Below, piece by piece: positions 47,792 through 55,643 of a stretch of DNA of 64,000 bases. The translations under genes were made by a program, and so were the position numbers. This DNA is from Streptomyces venezuelae. GTDB lineage: Bacteria; Actinomycetota; Actinomycetes; Streptomycetales; Streptomycetaceae. The stretch is taken from the NCBI RefSeq assembly GCF_008642335.1, contig NZ_CP029191.1, positions 2,666,001 to 2,730,000 of the forward strand, in the 5' to 3' direction. Position 1 is the stretch's first letter, and every line of letters begins with the position of its first letter. The notes below the pieces were generated by a model. That model saw nothing but the letters and a program-made list of their open reading frames with translations. It did not search any database and was not told the DNA's origin.

Positions 47792-48328
47792 CTAGGCGGA
47801 AATGCCGTCGATCCGAGCCATCGCGTCGTCCGCGCCGAACGGCTGCAAGTACGGCAGCCAGCGCGGATCCCTATGTCCGGTCCCGATGATGCGCCACGCG
47901 AGGCCCGAGGGCGGCGCGGGCTTGTGCCTCAGGCGCCAGCCGAGCTCCATGAGGTGCCGGTCGGCCTTGACGTGGTTGCAGCGGCGGCAGGAAGCCACCA
48001 CGTTGTCCCAGGCGTGCTGGCCGCCTCGGCTCTTCGGAATGACGTGGTCGACGCTGGTTGCGACGCCACCGCAGTACATGCACCGGCCGCCGTCGCGGGC
48101 GAACAGCGCCCGCCGGGTCAGCGGGACGGGCCCTCGGTAGGGGACCCGGACGAACCGCTTGAGGCGGACCACGCTGGGTGCGGGGACGGTGCGCGTTGCG
48201 CTGTGCATGAAGGCGCCGGATTCCTCGAGGCAGAGAGCCTTGTTCTCCAGGACGAGGACGAGCGCGCGGCGGAGCGGTACGACGCCGAGGGGCTCGTACG
48301 ACGCGTTGAGGACCAGGACATGCGGCAC
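47792..48328 (-). CDS. HNH endonuclease
   Basis: The 178-residue protein starts at GTG 48328, with GGAGG five bases upstream. It has the HNH core: CMYCGG, then SVDHVIPKSRGGQHAWDNVVASCRRCNHVKADR, giving two Cys pairs for structural zinc and the catalytic His/Asn/His. The N-terminus (VLVLNASYEPLGVVPLRRALVLVLENKA) is typical of the widespread actinobacterial single-domain HNH family often found in phages and chromosomes alike. It probably nicks or cuts DNA; its biological role is unknown. No restriction or phage genes adjoin it. Confidence 0.9.
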   Translation of the reverse strand: MPHVLVLNASYEPLGVVPLRRALVLVLENKALCLEESGAFMHSATRTVPAPSVVRLKRFVRVPYRGPVPLTRRALFARDGGRCMYCGGVATSVDHVIPKSRGGQHAWDNVVASCRRCNHVKADRHLMELGWRLRHKPAPPSGLAWRIIGTGHRDPRWLPYLQPFGADDAMARIDGISA

Positions 48329-48657
48329 GGATGCCTCCTATAACGCCGGCGGCGCGTGGCTCGCGCCGGGACGATCTGCAGTCAGTCTCCCCTCATGCCT
48401 GGTCGTAGCGCCAGCATGTGCCCGTAACGGCCTTGAAGTGTTTTCGACCACAGGGGGCGCGGCGCGCGGACGGTGAATGCTTCTCCTGGGTACTTGCCCA
48501 GGTGAGCGGCGTGGTGAGCACCGTCTCTCCCCCGAACATCACAACGATCCACACACGATGCCCCGTTAGTGTGGTGAGTCTGCCCGGTTCCCCCGGTTCC
48601 GCTTCGATGGCGGTCCTTCGTTCACCGGGCAGGCCGCGATACCTGGAGGTACCTGCC
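48329..48657. other. Divergent intergenic region (HNH / MscS)
   Basis: No gene is seen in these 329 bases. They carry the ribosome site of the HNH gene at one end and GGAGGT of the MscS gene at the other. An inverted repeat CCTGGG-TACTTG-CCCAGG lies at 48485-48502. A CGTTAGTGTGG stretch near 48564 may be the -10 region for the channel gene. Confidence 0.4.
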
Positions 48658-49740
48658 GTGTTCTTGTCCGTCCTGTCGGCAGCCGGAACGGACCCGGACG
48701 ACCCGCAAAAGACCAAGCCGCCCACGCTCGAGGACGCTCAGGAGAGCGCTACGAACGCGGCGAGCTGGGTCGAGCAGAACTGGTCCACGTGGCTCGGCAT
48801 CGGCCTGCGCATCGTGCTGATCGTCGCGATAGCCGTCGTCCTGCGCGTCATCGTCCGCCGCGCCATCACCAAGCTCATAGACCGCATGAACCGCACGGCG
48901 CAGGCCGTGGACGGCACCGCGCTCGGCGGGCTCCTGGTGAACGTGGAGCGCCGCCGCCAGCGTTCGCAGGCCATCGGCTCGGTCCTGCGCTCGGTGGCGT
49001 CGTTCCTGATCCTCGGCACGGCCGGGCTCATGGTCCTCGGCACCTTCGAGATCAACCTGGCGCCGCTGCTCGCGTCCGCGGGTGTGGCGGGCGTCGCGAT
49101 CGGTTTCGGCGCGCGCAACCTCGTCACCGACTTCCTGTCCGGCGTCTTCATGATCCTTGAGGACCAGTACGGCGTCGGCGACTCGATCGACGCGGGCGTG
49201 GCGTCGGGTGAGGTCATCGAGGTCGGCCTGCGCGTCACGAAGCTGCGCGGCGACAACGGCGAGATCTGGTACGTCCGCAACGGCGAGGTCAAGCGCATCG
49301 GCAACCTCTCCCAGGGCTGGTCCACGGCGGGCGTCGACGTGACGGTCCGCCCGGACGAGGACCTGGACAAGGTGAAGGCGACGCTGGCGGAGGTCGGCGA
49401 GTCCATCGCGAAGGACGAGCCGTGGAACGAGCGGCTGTGGGGCCCGGTGGAGATCCTGGGCCTGGACAGCGTCCTCCTCGACTCGATGGTGGTCCGCGTC
49501 TCCGCGAAGACGATGCCGGGCCAGTCCCTGGGTGTGGAGCGGGAGCTGCGCTGGCGCATCAAGCGGGCGTTCGACGAGGCGGGCATCCGCATCGTGGGCG
49601 GTCTGCCGCTGGCGCTGCAGGAGGACGCGGCCGATCCCTCGGCAGCCGTCGCAGCCCCCTCCGCCTACGCCTCGGCGACGTCCCCCCAGTCCCTGGCGGC
49701 ATCCCCGATACCGCCCCCGCCCCCGAACCTCTCGAAGTAG
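48658..49740 (+). CDS. MscS-family mechanosensitive ion channel
   Basis: From GTG 48658 (GGAGGT seven bases upstream) the protein is 360 residues. Three membrane helices precede the MscS pore helix region (ASAGVAGVAIGFGARNLVTDFLSGVFMILEDQYGVGDSID), whose Gly/Ala-rich helix and FGARNLVTDFLSG block are diagnostic. A beta domain (GEVIEVGLRVTKLRGDNGEIWYVRNGEV) and an alpha-beta C-terminus follow. It releases solutes on hypo-osmotic shock. The Pro/Ala-rich tail (SPIPPPPPNLSK) is non-conserved. It converges with the second Eis gene, 19 bases apart. Confidence 0.93.
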   Translation: MFLSVLSAAGTDPDDPQKTKPPTLEDAQESATNAASWVEQNWSTWLGIGLRIVLIVAIAVVLRVIVRRAITKLIDRMNRTAQAVDGTALGGLLVNVERRRQRSQAIGSVLRSVASFLILGTAGLMVLGTFEINLAPLLASAGVAGVAIGFGARNLVTDFLSGVFMILEDQYGVGDSIDAGVASGEVIEVGLRVTKLRGDNGEIWYVRNGEVKRIGNLSQGWSTAGVDVTVRPDEDLDKVKATLAEVGESIAKDEPWNERLWGPVEILGLDSVLLDSMVVRVSAKTMPGQSLGVERELRWRIKRAFDEAGIRIVGGLPLALQEDAADPSAAVAAPSAYASATSPQSLAASPIPPPPPNLSK

Positions 49741-49759
49741 CCGCGGGCTGCTTTCACCC

Positions 49760-50983
49760 TCAGAACCAGTGGAGGCAGTGCGGGGCGCGCTCGGTGCGGA
49801 AGAGGGCGTCGGCGAGGGCGGCCGCGCGCGGGTGGTGGGCGCGGATGTGTCCGGCACGCACGAGAGTGCTCGGGGCGGTCCCGCCGAGGTAGACCGACCC
49901 GAGGTCGCGTACGTCGAGGGAGAGGTCGGGAGCCCGGTCCGTCGGAACGCACTCGCCCTTCCCGTCCCGGACGGTCAGCGCGTGGCGCCCGTGCTCTCCG
50001 AGGAACGGGTCGGTGATGTCGAGCACGAGCTCGCCGTCGGCGCCCCACCCGCGCGCGGTCAGCGCACGCGGTACGTCGAGCAGCCGCACCCAGAGCCAGT
50101 CCGTGTCCTCGCTCACCTCCCCCGCCCGGAGGTCGGCGAGCTGCCGGCGCAGCGGGTGGTCGGGGGGTACGTGCTTGAACACGACCCGCGACACCAGATC
50201 GTGCCCGAGCGCGAACCGAACGAGGGCGGTGAAGACGGCATCGTCCGTGGCGATGGTCTCGTCGACGGTCAGGAGCTGGGCCCCGCCGGACTCGCCGAGT
50301 GAGTAACTGGCATACCCGTCCGGGACACCGTCGGCGTCGCGGTGCACGGCGACGTAGCGCGGTGCGGGCGAGATCGGGGGCTGTCCGGCCCGCCGTTCCC
50401 ACCAGTGGTGGGGCCGGGAGAGGGCGCCGGGCTGGGTGCGCCGGTACCGGTCGTAGACGTCTTCGAGGATGTCGCCGCAGTCGTCGCGGCGCAGGACGTC
50501 GACGGAGCCGGCGTCGTCCGTGACGGCCTTCTGTGCCCGTGGCTCGGCGAGCGGGGCGGCGTGGGGCACGGTCAGGCGTGCGGTGAAGGTGGCGGGGCCG
50601 TATCCGAACCTTCCGTAGATCGTGGCCTCGGAGGCGAGCAGCACGGACAGGATCTCGCCGCGGTCCCTCAGCTCGCCGAGCTGATGCCGCATCATCGCGC
50701 TGAGCACGCCCCGGCGCCGGTGCGTGGGCAGCACGCCGACGGCGGTCACGCCGGGGGCGGGGACGAGGGCGCCGCCGGGGAGGGTGAGCTCGAAGGAGTG
50801 CGCGGCGGCGGTCCCGACGGGCCGCCCGTCCTCGCCGACGGCCATCAGTCCCCGCTCCATCTCGAGCGCCGACCACCAGTGCCCGTCGCCGTCGACCGGA
50901 GTCTCGGGGAACCGCCCGAAGGCGGCGTGAAGGGTGTCGACGAAGAGTTCGAGGTCGTCGTCGGTGGTGGTGCGGATCTCCAT
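49760..50983 (-). CDS. Eis-like GNAT N-acetyltransferase (paralogue 2)
   Basis: From ATG 50983 (MEIRTTTDDDLELFV) the protein is 407 residues. It has the acetyl-CoA loop GVLPTHRRRGVLSAMM (~79-94), the active-site strand TIYGRFGYGPATFTARL, and the C-terminal ...CLHWF that supplies the Phe carboxylate used by Eis enzymes. It is a diverged paralogue of the 7567-8796 gene. The frame extends upstream to 51067 but without family sequence. The substrate is unknown; it may acetylate aminoglycosides or cationic peptides. Confidence 0.9.
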   Translation of the reverse strand: MEIRTTTDDDLELFVDTLHAAFGRFPETPVDGDGHWWSALEMERGLMAVGEDGRPVGTAAAHSFELTLPGGALVPAPGVTAVGVLPTHRRRGVLSAMMRHQLGELRDRGEILSVLLASEATIYGRFGYGPATFTARLTVPHAAPLAEPRAQKAVTDDAGSVDVLRRDDCGDILEDVYDRYRRTQPGALSRPHHWWERRAGQPPISPAPRYVAVHRDADGVPDGYASYSLGESGGAQLLTVDETIATDDAVFTALVRFALGHDLVSRVVFKHVPPDHPLRRQLADLRAGEVSEDTDWLWVRLLDVPRALTARGWGADGELVLDITDPFLGEHGRHALTVRDGKGECVPTDRAPDLSLDVRDLGSVYLGGTAPSTLVRAGHIRAHHPRAAALADALFRTERAPHCLHWF

Positions 50984-51106
50984 GGGTGCGGCAGCCTCCT
51001 CGTACGCGGACACCAGTCGGCGCCCAACCGTAGGAGAGAATGCCCACCCACCCCATGTACAGGGCAAGCGATTTAGGGCGGAGCCGCCCGCCGCATCCAG
51101 AACTCC

Positions 51107-51256
51107 TCAGGAGGCAGGCTCCCGAACCGGCCTGCTGCGTGACCACAGCTCTTCGGCGTGCTCCGAGAAACGGTCGAACATGCCGCCCTCCTCGACCTGC
51201 CGAAGGTGCATGAGGGGCGAGTCGTGGCCGACCAGCCGTGCCAGGTGAGGAGTCAC
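51107..51256 (-). pseudogene. C-terminal fragment of a probable regulator (XRE-type locus)
   Basis: On the minus strand, about 50 codons ending at 51107 read HLARLVGHDSPLMHLRQVEEGG... FDRFSEHAEELWSRSRPVREPAS, a coherent protein C-terminus. It resembles the ends of Streptomyces XRE-family regulators. Continuing toward its N-terminus, the sequence becomes the reverse of a plus-strand gene and loses protein character near 51255. It looks like a truncated remnant. The family assignment is from memory and is weak. Confidence 0.35.
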
Positions 51257-51557
51257 GAGCTCCTGCGTCACCGCGACGCTCGCCGAGCTGCTCAACGGGC
51301 CGGTCATCCACAACCGCGTGCAGCACCGGTACCACGCGCTGGTCGAGCCGTACCCGGTCTCGCGGTGGCGCTACCCTCACGAGGCCCCGATGCTCGGCCC
51401 CGGCCACTTCCTGAGCGTCCCCGCCTCCGACCTCACCGGGCCGACCGGTCTGCACTGGGCCGTGCGGCCCCGCATCGTCGGCGACCTGTGCCCCGTCCAG
51501 AGCGTCGCCGCGCTGGTCCACATCGCCTGCGATGCCGGCCCGGTGGGAACACGGTGA
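51249..51557 (+). pseudogene. 5'-truncated hypothetical protein gene
   Basis: The plus frame from ~51252 to the stop at 51557 reads ATLAELLNGPVIHNRVQ... LVEPYPVSRWRYPHEAPMLGPGHFLSVP... HWAVRPRIVGDLCPVQ, which has clear coding character. No ATG or ribosome site is present upstream; the first usable codon is GTG at 51318. The gene appears to have lost its 5' end at the junction with the minus-strand regulator remnant. Its stop overlaps the GTG of the next small gene. The function is unknown. Confidence 0.45.
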
Positions 51558-51757
51558 CCTCCTCCGACAGCGGACCGGCCGTCTGGCTGTTCAGCCCCGA
51601 GGGAGCCGCGCACCTCCTGGACGGGCTGCTCCGCGCGCACACGCTCGGCTGCGTGGGGTGCCGCACTGAGGCGTGTGAAGAGGGGGCGCGGATGCGGCGG
51701 GCGCTGCGTGCGGTGCGGACCGTACTGAAGGGGCCTGAGCCTCCCGTGCCTCTGTGA
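51554..51757 (+). CDS. Small Cys-containing hypothetical protein
   Basis: A 67-residue frame starts at GTG 51554, overlapping the preceding stop by GTGA. It reads VTSSDSGPAVWLFSPEGAAHLLDGLLRAH, then TLGCVGCRTEACEEG with three Cys, then a basic tail (RMRRALRAVRTVLKGPEPP). Small genes of this kind often follow the preceding family in Streptomyces regulator loci. It is likely real but may no longer be expressed because its upstream partner lacks a start. No function is known. Confidence 0.5.
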   Translation: MTSSDSGPAVWLFSPEGAAHLLDGLLRAHTLGCVGCRTEACEEGARMRRALRAVRTVLKGPEPPVPL

Positions 51758-52215
51758 ATTGTTCGGCGACTTCGGTGGACCGGTGTCTTCGATGGTCACC
51801 GGGGCCGCCCGGTGTTGTCCGGAGTGTGGCGGCTCCGGGCCGCGAGTAAAGGGCGCTCCGCGTCGGCTTCGCCGATTCCGCTCCGCTCCACCCTTGACTC
51901 CCGCCCCTCCACCGCGAGCTGATGTTGACCCGGACGGCCAGGGGTGGGGCCGGCGGATCCGGGTGGGTGGGCCATCACCGTTCATCGCCGGGTGCGGACC
52001 GGTCCACCGTGGCCGACAGCCAGGGTGGCGTGGCCGCCCACCCCGCGGCCAAGCCGCTCGGGCCATCCCCTCGCGCGGCCGGGTGCGGCCCGGCCCAACG
52101 CGAGCCGCCCCCACGGTTCGGGGCGGGTCAGCCGCTCTCGTTGCCGCGTGCGGACTGGCCCATTGTGGGCGGGTGGCATGGTCGATGTGCCGTGCCCGGT
52201 CGAAGGCCGTACCCT

Positions 52216-52384
52216 CCGGCACCTACTTTCGGAAAGTTGCGAATGGACTCGCCGCGCGCCCCCTCGGCAGACCGGATGCGCCCCCTGGCTGTCGAGCCGG
52301 GCCGCACCTTCCGGCACCTACTTCGGGAAAGTTGCGAATGCGGCCGTCGCGCGCCCCCTCGCCGGACCGAGTGCGCCCCCTGGC
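52216..52384. repeat. Two 74-bp direct repeats (95-bp period) inside the island
   Basis: Unit 1 is 52216-52289 and unit 2 is 52311-52384. Both start CCGGCACCTACTT, contain GAAAGTTGCGAATG and GCGCGCCCCCTCG, and end TGCGCCCCCTGGC. Differences are scattered substitutions. An inverted partial copy lies at 52471-52498 (TTCGCAACTTTTCCGAAG, then TAGGTGCCGG). Confidence 0.85.
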
Positions 52385-52470
52385 ATGCCCGATTCCTGCG
52401 TCCGGTGCGCTTGGCGGGTGGTGAGCGGGACGGCGCGTGGGGTGTGAGAGGGGGGCGTGCGGCGGGTTGG

Positions 52471-52498
52471 TTCGCAACTTTTCCGAAGTAGGTGCCGG
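52471..52498. repeat. Inverted copy of the island repeat head
   Basis: These 28 bases are the reverse complement, with one mismatch, of the first 28 bases of the direct repeat at 52311. Together the copies can form large stem-loops across the core of the island. Confidence 0.8.
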
Positions 52499-52962
52499 AG
52501 GGGGCCCGGCCCTTCTGCCACACAGGCCATCACTCCCGCCCACGATGAGCCGGGCCGCACCCGGTCGGCGAGGGGATGACCCGAGCGGCGAGGCCGCGCC
52601 TCCACTGGACGGTGACGTGTGCTTCGCGTTGGGCCGGGCCGCACCCGGCAGTGAGAGGGGATGACCCATCCCAGCGGTCCCCGCCGGCCTCACCCCTGGC
52701 CGTCCGGGGCAAGGGTCACGTCGCGGTGGAGGGGCGGGAGTCAAGGGTGGAGCGGAGCGGAATCGGCGGAGCCGACGCGACGTAGGAGCGCCCTTTACTG
52801 CCGGCCCGGAGGCGCCACACTCCGGTCAACACCGGGCGGCCCCGGTCACCATCGAAGGCGCGGGCCCACCAAAGTCCCCACCCGGCCGAGCCCCACACAC
52901 GCACCCCATGCAACACCCCACCCCCACAGGTAACGACTTGGTTGCCTACGCGGCGTCCGCTA

Positions 52963-52992
52963 TTGACGCCTCATTCACGCCAGCCGTACGGT
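52963..52992 (+). promoter_or_regulatory. Promoter candidate of the csn operon
   Basis: TTGACG (52963-52968), an 18-base spacer and TACGGT (52987-52992) form a reasonable sigma-HrdB promoter upstream of csnR. The tandem palindromes at 53004-53024 lie just past the predicted start point, where a repressor would block transcription. Confidence 0.5.
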
Positions 52993-53003
52993 CCTCACGA
53001 ATT

Positions 53004-53024
53004 GGAAAGTTTCCTAACAGTTAG
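53004..53024. promoter_or_regulatory. Tandem palindromes: probable CsnR operator
   Basis: GGAAA-G-TTTCC (53004-53014) abuts CTAAC-A-GTTAG (53014-53024), sharing one base. Position between promoter and csnR start suggests an autoregulatory operator for the ROK repressor CsnR. The exact published operator sequence was not available for comparison. Confidence 0.6.
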
Positions 53025-53067
53025 CGGCGGCCGTTACCGTACGGGCAGCTGAGAGGCAGGTGTCGTG

Positions 53068-54219
53068 ATGGCAACAGGCAGTACCCCGGGCGCGCCGGGT
53101 ACCCCCCGCGTCCTCCGCGCCATGAACGACCGCGCCGTACTCGATCTCCTCGTCGCCCACGGCCCCCTCACTCGCACCCGCATCGGCGAGCTGACCGGGC
53201 TGTCCAAGCCGACCACCTCGCAGCTCCTGAACCGCCTCGCCGCCGCCGGGCTCGTCCACACCACCGGCAGCCTGAGCGGCCGGCCGGGGCCCAACGCCCA
53301 GTTGTACGAGATCGACCCGGGCGCGGGGCACGTCGCCGCACTCTCCGCCGATCCCACCGGAATCACCGCCCTCGTCGCCGACATCACCGGCACCGTGCTC
53401 GGCAGGGAGCGCGTGGAGGCCGACGCCGTCGCCGAGGACGTCCGGCACCGCACCGCCCAGCTCGTCGCCGAGGCCGTCGACGGCGCCCTGCGTCAGGCGG
53501 GGCTCGGTCACGACGATCTGCGCGCCGCCGTCATCGGCACCCCCGGCGCCATCGACCCGCACACAGGCCAGCTCCGGTACGCCCCCCACCTGCCCGGCTG
53601 GCACTCGCGGACGCTGCGCGACGACCTCGCCGCCGTCCTCGGCACGCCGGTGGTCATCGAGAACGACGTGAACCTCGCCGCGGTCGCCGAGCAGCACGAG
53701 GGCGCCGCCCAGGACTTCGACAACTACGTGCTGACCTGGCTCGACGAAGGCGTCGGCGCCGCCATCGTGCTCGACGGCACCCTGCTGCGCGGCGCGACCG
53801 GCGGCGCGGGCGAGATCGGGTACATGCCCCTGCCCAACGCTCCGCTGGTGCGCGGCGGCGGTGACGGAGGCTTCGAGAGTCTCGTCTCCGCGTACGTCGT
53901 ACGTGAGCTCACCGGCGGCGGCGCGACCCTGGCGGAGGTGATGGCCGACGACGCCGCGCTCGACGAGGTCGCCCGCCGCATCGCCACCGGCATCGCCGCG
54001 GTCGTCGCCGTCGTCGACCCCGAACTCGTCGTGCTCTCCGGTTCCGTCGCCCAGGCGGGCGGCGACAAGCTGCGCGCCCGGGTCGAGGAGGAGCTCACCG
54101 GACTCGCGCTGCCCCGCCCGCACATCCGCATCAGCGAACTCGACGGCGACCCGATCCTCACCGGCGCCCTGCGCTCCGCCCTCACCCAGGCCCGCGACCG
54201 GGTCTTCGACACGGGCTGA
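53068..54219 (+). CDS. csnR: ROK-family transcriptional repressor CsnR
   Basis: ATG 53068 is preferred over the overlapping GTG 53065. The 383-residue protein has an N-terminal winged HTH (LLVAHGPLTRTRIGELTGLSKPTTSQLLNRL) and a ROK sugar-kinase-like domain (DITGTVLG, AAVIGTPGAID, VIENDVNLAAVAE, GATGGAGEIGYMP). The cysteine zinc cluster of many ROK proteins is absent in the usual position. The gene order that follows matches the csn operon, where CsnR represses chitosan-oligosaccharide uptake and chitosanase genes until glucosamine oligomers appear. It is the first gene of the operon. Confidence 0.9.
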   Translation: MATGSTPGAPGTPRVLRAMNDRAVLDLLVAHGPLTRTRIGELTGLSKPTTSQLLNRLAAAGLVHTTGSLSGRPGPNAQLYEIDPGAGHVAALSADPTGITALVADITGTVLGRERVEADAVAEDVRHRTAQLVAEAVDGALRQAGLGHDDLRAAVIGTPGAIDPHTGQLRYAPHLPGWHSRTLRDDLAAVLGTPVVIENDVNLAAVAEQHEGAAQDFDNYVLTWLDEGVGAAIVLDGTLLRGATGGAGEIGYMPLPNAPLVRGGGDGGFESLVSAYVVRELTGGGATLAEVMADDAALDEVARRIATGIAAVVAVVDPELVVLSGSVAQAGGDKLRARVEEELTGLALPRPHIRISELDGDPILTGALRSALTQARDRVFDTG

Positions 54220-54287
54220 GGGCCTCCCCCGCCCACGTACCGCACCACCTCAACCTCCCGCTCCCCGCCCCGTAAAGGAAGTCCGCC

Positions 54288-55628
54288 ATGCCGCGATGGC
54301 GCATGCCCACCTGCGCGTCCGCGGCGCTCGCCGCAGCCGGCCTGTTGCTCTCCGGCTGCGCCAACCCGAGCGTCGGCAGCGCGAACGACGACCCGACGAA
54401 ACCGGTCACCCTGAAGTTCTGGCACGGCTGGGCGACGCCCGGCGAGGTCAAGGCCGTGAACGACAGCATCGACCGGTTCGAGAAGCTGCACCCGAACATC
54501 CACGTGAAGGCCACCGGGAACGTCTCCGACGAGACCATCAACCAGGCCCTGCGGGCGGGCGGCGACAAGGCGCCGGACGTGGTGTCCTCGTTCACCACCA
54601 ACAACGTGGGCCAGTACTGCGACTCCGGGATGTGGGCGGACCTCGACCCGTTCATGAAGAAGACCGGCCTCGACAAGCACAAGACGTTCCCCAAGACGCT
54701 GCTCGACTACACGAGCTACCGCGGCAACCAGTGCGCGCTGCCGCTGCTCGCGGACGCCTTCGGGATGTACTACAACAAGGACGCCTTCGACGAGGCGGGC
54801 ATCGAGCGGCCGCCCCGCACGATGTCCGAGTTCGAGAAGGTCGCCGAAAAGCTGACCGTGCGGAGCGGGAAGAGCTCGTACAAGCGGGTCGGGTTCATGC
54901 CCAACTTCCGCTTCTACCAGAACAGTCCGGATCGGCTCTTCGCCCAGTGGGGACCGAAGTACTTCGATGCCGATGGTGATTCCCGGCTCGCCGACGAGCC
55001 GTCCACCTACAAGTTCTTCAAGACCGCCACGCGGCTCGCCGATGCCCAGGGCGGGTTCGACGACCTCGAGCGGTTCCGGATGACCTTCGGCGACGAGATG
55101 TCCAGCCAGAACGCCTTCCTGACCCAGAAGGTCGCCATGCACCTCGACGGCGAGTGGCGCGGGCTGATGCTGAACGAGGCGAAGGCCGACTTCAACTGGG
55201 ACGTGGCGCCGCTGCCCGTCCCGGACGACCAGGCCGACACGTACGGGCGCGGCTTCATCACCGGCACCGTCGCCGGCATCGCGCACAGCAGCAAGCACCA
55301 GAACGCCGCCTGGGAGCTCGTGCGGTTCCTGACCGCGGACACGAAGCAGGTCGTGCACTTCGCGAACGACATCCACAACGTGCCCTCCACGTTCGCCGCG
55401 CTCAAATCGCCCGACCTGGACGCCGACCCGACCTTCCGGACCTTCTTCGACATCCTGGAGAACAAGCACAGCAAGGCCCTGCCGCCCTCCGTCAACGGCG
55501 GCGCGTACGTCGTCTCGCTGGGGGACTTCGCCTACGGCGTCGAGGCCGGGCGCACCCGCGACCTGCGCAAGGGCCTGAAGAAGCTCGACGAGCAGATCGA
55601 CGCCGACACCCTCCAGTCGAAGAGCTGA
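54288..55628 (+). CDS. csnE: Sugar-binding lipoprotein of the csn ABC transporter
   Basis: From ATG 54288 (AAAGGAAG upstream) the protein is 446 residues. The signal peptide ends in a lipobox LLSGC, with the lipidated Cys at residue 24. The rest is an extracellular solute-binding protein family 1 fold (TLKFWHGWATPGEVKAVNDSIDRFEKLHPNIHVKAT, then NTVGQ- and DAFGMYYNKDAFDEAG-type blocks). It should capture chitosan (glucosamine) oligosaccharides outside the membrane and deliver them to CsnF/CsnG. It starts 68 bases after csnR and is followed by csnF after 15 bases. Confidence 0.9.
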   Translation: MPRWRMPTCASAALAAAGLLLSGCANPSVGSANDDPTKPVTLKFWHGWATPGEVKAVNDSIDRFEKLHPNIHVKATGNVSDETINQALRAGGDKAPDVVSSFTTNNVGQYCDSGMWADLDPFMKKTGLDKHKTFPKTLLDYTSYRGNQCALPLLADAFGMYYNKDAFDEAGIERPPRTMSEFEKVAEKLTVRSGKSSYKRVGFMPNFRFYQNSPDRLFAQWGPKYFDADGDSRLADEPSTYKFFKTATRLADAQGGFDDLERFRMTFGDEMSSQNAFLTQKVAMHLDGEWRGLMLNEAKADFNWDVAPLPVPDDQADTYGRGFITGTVAGIAHSSKHQNAAWELVRFLTADTKQVVHFANDIHNVPSTFAALKSPDLDADPTFRTFFDILENKHSKALPPSVNGGAYVVSLGDFAYGVEAGRTRDLRKGLKKLDEQIDADTLQSKS

Positions 55629-55643
55629 GCTGAGGATCCGACC

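Larger units (their letters stand above)
51770..52874. repeat. 1.1-kb gene-free island bounded by ~240-bp inverted repeats
   Basis: Bases 51770-52002 are the imperfect reverse complement of 52633-52874, with long identical runs (for example CCGATTCCGCTCCGCTCCAC at 51872-51891 against its complement near 52748-52767; also GGCCGCCCGGTGTTG and CGGACGGCCAGGGGTG). The ~630-base core holds further direct and inverted repeats. No frame inside shows coding character; the short frames give Arg/Pro-rich peptides. There is no transposase. It is unlike an IS, and its identity is unknown. Confidence 0.8.

Noticed and set aside
52216..52384. Possible CRISPR array
   Set aside because: Only two direct units of 74 bp with a 21-bp gap, no uniform spacers and no cas genes.
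51770..52930. Several short frames in the repeat island (peptides with CGPAQRE or RHLLSESCE words)
   Set aside because: They repeat because the DNA repeats, occur on both strands, lack ribosome sites and have no consistent codon pattern.
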